From: Paracoccaceae bacterium
GTDB taxonomy: Bacteria > Pseudomonadota > Alphaproteobacteria > Rhodobacterales > Rhodobacteraceae
Assembly: GCA_007121115.1 (NCBI GenBank)
Contig: SKMI01000322.1
Coordinates: 1-14,948 of the forward strand
DNA: 14,948 bases
Direction: 5' to 3'
Shown here: one piece after another, positions 7,860 through 13,190 of the stretch
Numbering within the stretch: the stretch's first letter is position 1
Layout: each line of letters starts with the position of its first letter
The notes under the pieces: model-generated
What the model saw: the letters and a program-made list of their open reading frames with translations, nothing else
Databases searched by the model: none
What the model was told of the DNA's origin: nothing
Made by a program: the position numbers and the translations under genes

Positions 7860-7889
7860 ATGAGCAATCTTTTCTGGCTGACGGAGTGA
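7860..7889 (+). pseudogene. remnant start of an IS5-family (IS427-like) transposase
   Basis: Ten codons read MSNLFWLTE and then stop. That is the characteristic opening of IS5-family transposases of the IS427 type, which continue with a DDE domain of about 250 residues. Nothing of the remainder is present downstream. The roughly 70 bp upstream (from about 7790) may be the element's non-coding left end. The match is short, so this is a tentative remnant, supported by two other transposase fragments within 350 bp. Confidence 0.45.
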
Positions 7890-7973
7890 AGCGGATCAGA
7901 AAACAGTCCGGGGAGGCTGTTGAAAGCCCCATGCCTCTGATTCACTTTGTGTATCGGTGGATGGGAGGCTGCG

Positions 7974-8195
7974 ATGCTGGGTCGGAAGGAGCGTGGGCAA
8001 CTGGAGCTTTTCATCACCGGGTCGTTGCGGGAACTGATCCCCGATGACCATGTGCTCGTTAGGATCGATCAGGTTCTCGACCTTTCGTGGCTTCGCGCCG
8101 AAGTGGCCGATCTGTATTGTGCCGACAACGGTCGCCCTGGCATCGATCCCGCAGTTGCCGTGCGCCTGATGCTCGCGGGTTTTCTGCTCGGCATT
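7974..8195 (+). pseudogene. truncated IS1182-family transposase, N-terminal fragment
   Basis: The first 74 codons match the N-terminus of IS1182-type transposases: LELFITGSLRELIPDDHVL, then DLSWLRAEVADLYC and NGRPGIDPAVAVRLMLAGFLLGI (the DUF772-like domain). Full-length members run to about 450-550 residues and carry a DDE catalytic domain, which is missing here. Family resemblance ends abruptly after GFLLGI at about 8195. From there the DNA matches the tail of a different family in another frame. A GGGAGG ribosome site precedes the ATG. The frame stays open to 8549, but the residues after the junction are an out-of-frame reading of the IS110 piece. No activity is expected. Confidence 0.85.
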
Positions 8196-8409
8196 GGGCA
8201 ACTGGTATCTGCGCAGGCTGCTCTACCCGGGTGCCATCGCACAAGTCAGCGCGCGCCGTCGGGGCGAGGCCGGGGATGGCTTGCTGTGGCAGATCATCCA
8301 ACGCAAGAAGCCCAAGCAGGCCGCGATCGCCTTGGCCAACCGCATGGCGCGCACCGCCTATGCGCTGATGAAGACCAAAACGGAATTCCGGGCGGCGCAA
8401 ACCGCCTGA
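8194..8409 (+). pseudogene. truncated IS110-family transposase, C-terminal fragment
   Basis: About 70 codons match the C-terminal end of IS110/IS116-type (Transposase_20) proteins: GNWYLRRLLYPGAIAQV, a WQIIQRKKPKQAAIALAN stretch and MARTAYALMKTK. The N-terminal RuvC-like catalytic domain is absent. The fragment starts right at the junction with the IS1182 remnant and is in a different frame (+1 relative to it). It ends at a TGA that looks like the natural end of the family. It is a dead fragment created by deletion, recombination or insertion between two mobile elements. Confidence 0.8.
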
Positions 8410-8439
8410 ACAAGACAGGAGGTCGCATCCTCCGCCCCG

Positions 8440-8472
8440 TGTTGCACCCGTGTTGCACGCTTGTTGCACGGA
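8440..8472 (+). repeat. three tandem 11-bp repeats, TGTTGCACNNN
   Basis: TGTTGCAC occurs three times at exact 11-bp spacing (8440, 8451, 8462), with varied 3-bp spacers (CCG, GCT, GGA). One helical turn per unit suggests protein binding on one DNA face, as at arm sites of tyrosine recombinases. It lies between the IS110 remnant and the tRNA-Met gene, in a stretch with no gene. Confidence 0.75.
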
Positions 8473-8522
8473 CCTGCCGGAAAATCGCGGAAACGCCGGG
8501 AAGGCGTCAGAAACAAGAAAAT

Positions 8523-8565
8523 CGGGCCGTCTTGGCCCGCCTAGTTTAACACTTCAGGGTGTTAA
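8523..8565. repeat. two adjacent inverted repeats
   Basis: CGGGCC (8523-8528) and GGCCCG (8534-8539) form a 6-bp hairpin with a GTCTT loop. Seven bases further, TTAACAC (8546-8552) and GTGTTAA (8559-8565) form a 7-bp inverted repeat around TTCAGG. The sequence here is visibly richer in A+T than the flanking core genes. A further small GCTGC-TTCG-GCAGC hairpin lies at 8620-8633. No function is known. Confidence 0.6.
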
Positions 8566-8663
8566 GTATTTGATTTTCTTGAAACGGGGTCTCAGGAAAT
8601 GACACAACAGATCAGGCTGGCTGCTTCGGCAGCTCTATGTTCAGCGTCCGGAACTGGTCCAAC

Positions 8664-8699
8664 TGCTACAGGAAAACTGTGCTACAGATGTGCTACGCA
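8664..8699 (+). repeat. second 11-bp repeat set, TGTGCTACNNN
   Basis: TGTGCTAC appears at 8678 and again at 8689, exactly 11 bp apart. A partial third copy (CTGCTACAGGA) starts at 8663. The motif differs from TGTTGCAC of the first set only in its central three bases and has the same period. The set ends 47 bp before the encoded CCA of tRNA-Met. The 337-bp stretch 8410-8746 otherwise holds no gene. Confidence 0.62.
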
Positions 8700-8746
8700 C
8701 AGAGCGCGTCAACCTGAAATTTAAGTCACTGTTTTTAGGGGGTTTT

Positions 8747-8823
8747 TGGTAGCGGAGGAGGGACTTGAACCCCCGACACGCGGATTATGATTCCGCTGCT
8801 CTAACCACCTGAGCTACTCCGCC
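8747..8823 (-). tRNA. tRNA-Met (CAT), elongator type
   Basis: The 77-nt cloverleaf is intact and ends in an encoded CCA (8747-8749). The acceptor arm GGCGGAG pairs with CTCCGCT (one G-T pair at the first position). The anticodon stem GCGGA/TCCGC encloses ATCATAA, giving anticodon CAT, and the T arm has GGTTCAA. The G1-U72 pair and overall sequence suit an elongator tRNA-Met rather than an initiator (which has an unpaired C1-A72). A CAT anticodon can also belong to lysidine-modified tRNA-Ile2; overall resemblance favours Met. The gene's 3' end borders the mobile-element scar. Confidence 0.93.
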
Positions 8824-8832
8824 ACTGGCGGC

Positions 8833-8861
8833 GGGATAGGTGAGCGGGATTTGCGCGTCAA
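8833..8861 (-). promoter_or_regulatory. tRNA-Met promoter
   Basis: On the minus strand TTGACG (8856-8861) and TATCCC (8833-8838) are separated by exactly 17 bp, with the tRNA 5' end 10 bp beyond the -10. A perfect palindrome, CTGCACCGGGTGCAG (8880-8894), lies about 19 bp upstream of the -35. The rest of the gene-free stretch 8824-9121 shows nothing I can name. Confidence 0.7.
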
Positions 8862-9121
8862 GTGGAAAAGGGGCGCTTGCTGCACCGGGTGCAGGGGGCG
8901 GGCCGGGCGGGGGCGTTGTCGGCGGAGCATTCAGCCTGCGCGACCCAATCGGTGCCGGAAAATGGGGTCTGCAGGACCGCCCGAGGCGGGCCAATCCCAA
9001 CCCGGATGGGGCTGCGCTGCATAGGGGCTTTCAGGGTCCGATGGGGAAGGTGCCTGGCGCAGATTGACCGCAGCCTGATGACGCGCGCCTTGCAAGCGGT
9101 GCCGCCTTCCTGCAGGCGTTC

Positions 9122-9198
9122 TGGTCGGGGCGGCAGGATTCGAACCTACGACCTACGGTACCCAAAACCGTCGCGCTACCAGGCTGCGCCACGCCCCG
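9122..9198 (-). tRNA. tRNA-Pro (TGG)
   Basis: A full 77-nt cloverleaf with encoded CCA (9122-9124). The acceptor stem CGGGGCG pairs perfectly with CGCCCCG. The anticodon stem ACGGT/ACCGT encloses TTTGGGT, anticodon TGG, and the T arm has the standard GGTTCGAATCC. It lies upstream of and co-directional with tRNA-Met, 298 bp away. Confidence 0.96.
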
Positions 9199-9206
9199 AC
9201 GCGGCC

Positions 9207-9235
9207 CTCATACCCCGTTCCCGAAACCGCGAAAA
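9207..9235 (-). promoter_or_regulatory. tRNA-Pro promoter candidate
   Basis: TTTTCG (9230-9235) and TATGAG (9207-9212) on the minus strand are 17 bp apart, 8 bp before the tRNA 5' end. The -35 is weak, but position and spacing fit. Confidence 0.42.
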
Positions 9236-9259
9236 GCCCGAATGCACACGCGCGCGCGA

Positions 9260-9757
9260 TCATTCGCAGGGCCAGAGGGCGATCTCGGGGTCCAGCCCGG
9301 GGTGACGCAAGGCACTGCCCGGGTTGATCCCGAGGTCACGCGCCATCCCGCCGTTGATTTCCAGCACATACTGGATCCCGTCCCCGCCGCTGATCGGCGT
9401 CCGGTCATGGGGGATCGCGCGGTGGTGGACATGGGCCACCCGGCCCTCGGGCGTGACGAACAGCATGTCGAGTTCGATCAGCGTGTTCATCATCCAGAAG
9501 CTGCGCGTGCCGGGGCCATCAAAAATGAACAGCATCCCTGACCAGCGCGGCAAATGTTCGACAAACATCAACCCCTTCGCGCGCGTCTCGTTGGTGTCGG
9601 CGATCGCGACCCGGAAGCGGGCGCTGCCCCAGTCGCCGCGCAGGTCCACATGATCTTCGCTGCACGCGGCGGCGGGCGCGTCGGCCCGTGCCGCGCTGCC
9701 CGGCATCGCGAACGCCAGCGCCACCGCCGCAAGGAGCGCGCGCCACCCGCCGGTCAC
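9260..9757 (-). CDS. secreted DUF192 family protein
   Basis: The 165-residue protein begins with an export signal (ALLAAVALAFAMPGSAARA, cut before DAP) and then a complete DUF192 domain, about residues 40-160. Landmarks are FRVAIADTNETRAKGLMFVEHLP, then SGMLFIFDGPGTRSFWMMNTLIELDMLFV and a YVLEINGGMARDLGINPGSAL end. DUF192 proteins form a small beta-barrel of unknown function, usually periplasmic or membrane-attached. I chose the GTG at 9757 because the signal peptide starts there. Its GTGA overlaps the TGA stop of the cold-shock gene upstream by 4 bp, so the two are probably translationally coupled. An open frame extends further upstream but only through the cold-shock gene in another frame. 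Confidence 0.9.
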   Translation of the reverse strand: MTGGWRALLAAVALAFAMPGSAARADAPAAACSEDHVDLRGDWGSARFRVAIADTNETRAKGLMFVEHLPRWSGMLFIFDGPGTRSFWMMNTLIELDMLFVTPEGRVAHVHHRAIPHDRTPISGGDGIQYVLEINGGMARDLGINPGSALRHPGLDPEIALWPCE

Positions 9758-10266
9758 AGGCGCTCCCGCAAGGCACTTTCCCAGGGCGCCACGGCGGCAG
9801 CCATGCGCCCGCGTTCGCCGTCCACCACGCGCACGCCGATCCCCTCGCCCGGTTGCAGGTCGGCGTAGCCCGACCGGCGCAGCACCTCCATGTGCACGAA
9901 CACGTCGCCCGCCTCGCCGAACACGTTGCAGAAGCCGAAACCCTTTGCCTTGTCGAACCATTTCACCCGCGCCGGGCGCAGTTCTATGCCGTCCAGCGCC
10001 GGGTCGGCGGGCTGGATGTCAGTGTCGGACATGACCGCATCGGGCGGCGGCTGAATGTCCAGCACCTCGAGCGTCTGCAGCCCGCGCGGTGTCTCCTGCA
10101 CGCTCACCATGATGACCGAGGCATCACAGACCGAGCTTTGCCCAAAACAGCGCAACGCATTGGCATGCAGAAGGATGTCCGGCCCGCCCTCGTCCGCGAC
10201 GATGAAGCCGAAGCCCTTGGAGCGATCGAACCACTTCACCGTGCCGCGCACCTGGCGCCCCTGCAT
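9754..10266 (-). CDS. cold-shock protein with two cold-shock domains
   Basis: The 170-residue protein has two cold-shock domains of the nucleic-acid-binding CspA fold. The first (about residues 5-70) has GTVKWFDRSKGFGFIV and DILLHANAL; the second (about 98-160) has RVKWFDKAKGFGFCN and DVFVHMEVL. A linker rich in Pro and Asp joins them. The RNP1 motif (KGFGF) is intact in both; the RNP2 site is canonical (DVFVH) only in the second and altered to DILLH in the first. The role is presumably RNA chaperoning. The ATG at 10266 lies close to the first domain as in relatives; a TTG at 10287 would add seven residues. The neighbour downstream is the overlapping DUF192 gene. The spacer up to pdxH is AT-richer and probably holds the promoter. 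Confidence 0.92.
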   Translation of the reverse strand: MQGRQVRGTVKWFDRSKGFGFIVADEGGPDILLHANALRCFGQSSVCDASVIMVSVQETPRGLQTLEVLDIQPPPDAVMSDTDIQPADPALDGIELRPARVKWFDKAKGFGFCNVFGEAGDVFVHMEVLRRSGYADLQPGEGIGVRVVDGERGRMAAAVAPWESALRERL

Positions 10267-10418
10267 GTCACCATCGCTCTGCGTCAACGTCCTGTCGCCC
10301 CGTCTCGTCCGTCGGTCTGTGGTTCAGTCCGCTGCGGCCCCCGCCGCACGCAGTATGCCTGTTGCAGAATGCGATAAATCCGCAACCAAATTACCAAACA
10401 CCAGAAAGTGACCATGCG

Positions 10419-11024
10419 TCAAGGGGACAGGCGACTGACGCTCCAGGCGGCCCCGGGGTCGGTACGGGTCCAGCGGAAACGATCATGCAGGCGGAAGGCG
10501 CCATCGGCCCAGAATTCGATCTCCACGGGCGTGATCCGATACCCGCCCCAGAACGGCGGGCGAGGCGGGTTGCCCGCGTGGCGCGCGGTCTGGCGCGCGA
10601 CCTCGGCCATCAGCGCGGTGCGGCTTTCCAGCGGCTGCGACTGGCGCGAAGCCCAGGCCCCCAGCCGCGACTTGAGCGAACGCGAGGCGTAATAGGCATC
10701 GGCCTCGGGGCCGTCTTCGCGGGTGACGGTGCCGCGCACCCGGATCTGACGGCGCAGCGACTTCCAGTGCAGGACGAAGGCGGCCTTGCCCGCGCCTTCG
10801 ATCTCGGCCGCCTTGGCGCTTTCGTAGTTGGTGTAGAAGACAAAGCTGTCGGCGGCGATCTCCTTCAGCAGCACCATGCGCACGTTGGGCAGCCCGTCCG
10901 CATCCACCGTCGACAGCGCGATGGCATTTGGATCGTTGGGCTCGGTGCCCTCGGCCTCGGTCAACCAGCGCTGCGCGATGGCGAACGGATCGTCGCCCGC
11001 GAATATCCCGGTCCTGTCGCTCAT
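10419..11024 (-). CDS. pdxH: pyridoxamine 5'-phosphate oxidase
   Basis: PdxH is the FMN enzyme that oxidises pyridoxine or pyridoxamine 5'-phosphate to PLP, the last step of vitamin B6 synthesis and salvage. The 201-residue protein has the split-barrel signatures: DADGLPNVRMVLLKEI (FMN site), FYTNYESAKAAEI, HWKSLRRQIRVRG, and the C-terminal EIEFWADGAFRLHDR family signature. The length is slightly below E. coli PdxH (218). The ATG at 11024 is preceded by GGAAGGGGGAG, a strong ribosome site; a longer open frame upstream is not supported. It is divergent from fabI across a 95-bp spacer. The threonine aldolase in this window uses its product, PLP. Confidence 0.96.
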   Translation of the reverse strand: MSDRTGIFAGDDPFAIAQRWLTEAEGTEPNDPNAIALSTVDADGLPNVRMVLLKEIAADSFVFYTNYESAKAAEIEGAGKAAFVLHWKSLRRQIRVRGTVTREDGPEADAYYASRSLKSRLGAWASRQSQPLESRTALMAEVARQTARHAGNPPRPPFWGGYRITPVEIEFWADGAFRLHDRFRWTRTDPGAAWSVSRLSP

Positions 11025-11055
11025 CGCTCCCCCTTCCGTTGCGTCGGCTGGCGGC

Positions 11056-11084
11056 TTGATGCCGCATCCCCTTTGGCCTAAACG
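11056..11084 (+). promoter_or_regulatory. fabI promoter candidate
   Basis: TTGATG (11056-11061) and TAAACG (11079-11084) lie 17 bp apart in the divergent pdxH/fabI spacer, about 36 bp before the fabI ATG. Hexamer matches are moderate. No known operator is recognised. Confidence 0.35.
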
Positions 11085-11119
11085 ACCAAGGATAATCCGT
11101 CCGGCGCAGAGGCAAGGCA

Positions 11120-11944
11120 ATGTCAGAGAAATTGATGAGCGGCAAGCGCGGCCTGATCATGGGGCTGGCCAACGACAAGTCGATCGCCTGGGGCATTGCC
11201 CGGGTGCTGGGGCAGCATGGGGCGGAACTGGCGTTTTCCTATCAGGGCGCGGCGCTGAAGAAGCGCGTCCTGCCGCTGGCGGAATCGCTGGGCGAGCCGC
11301 ATCTGTTCGAATGCGACGTGGCCGATCCGGAGTCGCTGGATGCCCTGTTCGCGGGCCTGCGCGACCTGTGGGGCAGCATCGATTTCGTGGTGCACGCCAT
11401 CGGGTTTTCGGACAAGTCGGAACTGCGTGGCCGATATGTCGATACCTCGCTCGAGAACTTCCGCATGACCATGGATATCTCGGTCTATTCCTTCACCGCC
11501 GTCTGCCAGCGCGCCGCCGCCATTATGCCAAATGGCGGCAGCCTGCTGACCATGACCTATTACGGCGCCGAGCGGGTGATGCCGCATTACAACGTGATGG
11601 GACTGGCCAAGGCGGCGCTGGAGGCGTCGGTCATGTATCTGGCCGAAGACCTGGGCAAGGACGGCATCCGCGTCAACGCCATCAGCGCCGGGCCGATCAA
11701 GACGCTGGCCGCCAGCGGCATCGGCGATTTCCGCTACATCATGAAGTGGAACGAGTTGAACTCCCCCCTGCGCCGCAACGTCACGCAGGAAGAGGTCGGC
11801 AAGGCCGCGCTCTACTTGCTCTCCGATCTGGGCACCGGCACCACCGGCGAGAACCTGCACGTGGACGCGGGTTACCACGTGGTCGGCATGAAGGCGGTGG
11901 ACGCGCCGGACATCGACGCGGTGACGGGCCGCAAGGACGCCTGA
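11120..11944 (+). CDS. fabI: enoyl-[acyl-carrier-protein] reductase FabI
   Basis: FabI is the NADH-dependent enoyl-ACP reductase that completes each fatty-acid elongation cycle; it is the target of triclosan-type inhibitors. The 274-residue protein has the FabI version of the short-chain dehydrogenase cofactor site (GLANDKSIAWGIA), FVVHAIGF, and the catalytic Y147 and Y157-x6-K164 in YNVMGLAK, then INAISAGPIKTLAASGI. The closing GENLHVDAGYHVVGM is typical. An AAGG ribosome site lies just before the ATG. It is the first gene of a plus-strand set: the LysE-type exporter gene begins 4 bp after its stop. It is divergent from pdxH, a common arrangement in Rhodobacterales (from memory). Confidence 0.97.
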   Translation: MSEKLMSGKRGLIMGLANDKSIAWGIARVLGQHGAELAFSYQGAALKKRVLPLAESLGEPHLFECDVADPESLDALFAGLRDLWGSIDFVVHAIGFSDKSELRGRYVDTSLENFRMTMDISVYSFTAVCQRAAAIMPNGGSLLTMTYYGAERVMPHYNVMGLAKAALEASVMYLAEDLGKDGIRVNAISAGPIKTLAASGIGDFRYIMKWNELNSPLRRNVTQEEVGKAALYLLSDLGTGTTGENLHVDAGYHVVGMKAVDAPDIDAVTGRKDA

Positions 11945-11948
11945 GCCG

Positions 11949-12611
11949 ATGACGCTGGCGCATCTCATCGCGTTCAACATCACGCTTCTGGCGGCGTTCC
12001 TCAGCCCCGGCCCGGCCATGCTTTACGCCTTGCGCAACACCCTGCGCGGCGGGTTGTGGCTGGGCGTGGCGACGGGCTGCGGGCTGGCGCTGGTGGCGGC
12101 GGGCTGGACGCTGGCGGCGTTTCTGGGCCTGCAGGCGGTATTCGTGCTGGTGCCCTGGGCCTATGGCGCGCTGAAGCTGGCCGGGGCGGCATACCTGATC
12201 TGGCTGGCGTGGCAGATCTGGCGCGACGCGGGCGCGCCGCTGGCCGAGGCGCCCGACCGGCCCACCGGCCGGGTTGCGTGGCGGGCGTTTGGTATGGGAA
12301 TGCTGATCAACTTGGCAAACCCCAAATCGGTACTCTTTGCCGCCGCCGTGCTGGTGGTGATCTTTCCCGCCGGGCTGCCGCCCGCGCAGGTCGCGCTGAT
12401 CGTCGGCAACCATCTGTTGCTGGAAGTCGCGGGCTATGCGCTCATCGCCTGGGCGCTGTCGCGCCCGGCGGCGCGCGCAGCCTACATGGGCGCGCGGCGC
12501 TGGCTGGACCGGCTTGCCGCGCTGGTGCTGGGCGCATTGGGCCTGCGGCTGCTGGCCCCCCTGCCCGCCCCGCAGACCCGCTCCCCACTCGCATCCGAGG
12601 TGCTGCCATGA
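11949..12611 (+). CDS. LysE/RhtB family amino-acid exporter
   Basis: The 220-residue product is an inner-membrane protein with about six hydrophobic segments and the LysE-family layout. The first helix runs into FLSPGPAMLYALRNTLRGG, followed by GLALVAAGW, then a helix pair with LKLAGAAYLIWLAWQIWRD. After a short hydrophilic loop come GMGMLINLANPKSVLFAAAV and two more helices. Members export amino acids such as lysine, threonine or homoserine; the substrate cannot be told. It follows fabI by 4 bp and its stop overlaps the gpt start in an ATGA, so the three genes look like one transcript. No functional link with FabI is obvious. Confidence 0.88.
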   Translation: MTLAHLIAFNITLLAAFLSPGPAMLYALRNTLRGGLWLGVATGCGLALVAAGWTLAAFLGLQAVFVLVPWAYGALKLAGAAYLIWLAWQIWRDAGAPLAEAPDRPTGRVAWRAFGMGMLINLANPKSVLFAAAVLVVIFPAGLPPAQVALIVGNHLLLEVAGYALIAWALSRPAARAAYMGARRWLDRLAALVLGALGLRLLAPLPAPQTRSPLASEVLP

Positions 12612-13111
12612 CCGACCGCCTGCCCCATGAAAAAGGGTTCCACGTCAGCTGGGACCAGATCCACCGCGACAGCCGCGCGCTGGCCTGGCGGCTGGACGGG
12701 CACGGGCCGGACGATGGCAGTTGGCGCGCCGTGGTGGCGATCACCCGCGGCGGGCTGGCCCCGGCGATGATCATTTCGCGCGAGCTGGACATCCGCGTGG
12801 TCGATACGATCAGCGTGAAATCCTACGACTGGCAGAAACAGACCGAGGCCAAGGTACTGAAGGCGCCCCAGAGCGACCTGATGGGTTCCGAGGGCGAAGG
12901 CATCCTGATCATCGACGACCTGGTGGACACGGGCAAGACGCTGGAACTGGTGCGCCGGATGTATCCGCGGGCGCATTTCGCCACCGTCTATGCCAAGCCC
13001 AAGGGCCGGGACATGGTGGACAGCTTCATCACCGAGGTCAGCCAGGACACCTGGATCTTCTTTCCCTGGGACATGGCGCTGCAATACGTCGAACCCTATC
13101 GCGGGCGGTGA
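12608..13111 (+). CDS. gpt: xanthine phosphoribosyltransferase
   Basis: Gpt salvages xanthine and guanine into nucleotides using PRPP. The 167-residue protein opens with LPHEKGFHVSWDQIHRDSRAL, typical of the Gpt type, and has VVAITRGGLAPA, an SVKSYDW stretch and the PRPP-binding loop IIDDLVDTGKT (about residues 101-111). It ends with TWIFFPWD and YVEPYRG, also characteristic. It is slightly longer than E. coli Gpt (152). The ATG overlaps the exporter stop by 4 bp, so it is the third gene of the fabI set. The 79 bp before the convergent pleD-like gene contain short GC-rich inverted repeats but no T run, so no terminator is called. Confidence 0.94.
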   Translation: MTDRLPHEKGFHVSWDQIHRDSRALAWRLDGHGPDDGSWRAVVAITRGGLAPAMIISRELDIRVVDTISVKSYDWQKQTEAKVLKAPQSDLMGSEGEGILIIDDLVDTGKTLELVRRMYPRAHFATVYAKPKGRDMVDSFITEVSQDTWIFFPWDMALQYVEPYRGR

Positions 13112-13190
13112 GCGGGGCCGGTCCCCTGCCCCGGCACTTTCGCGTCGTTCGCCCCCGCGGAGGCGTTGCAACCCGCGGCATGCCGCCCAC

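Noticed and set aside
8196..8549. Continuation of the IS1182 fragment's open frame to a 200-codon product
   Set aside because: After GFLLGI the frame reads IS110 sequence out of frame, then non-coding DNA; it is not a real fusion protein.
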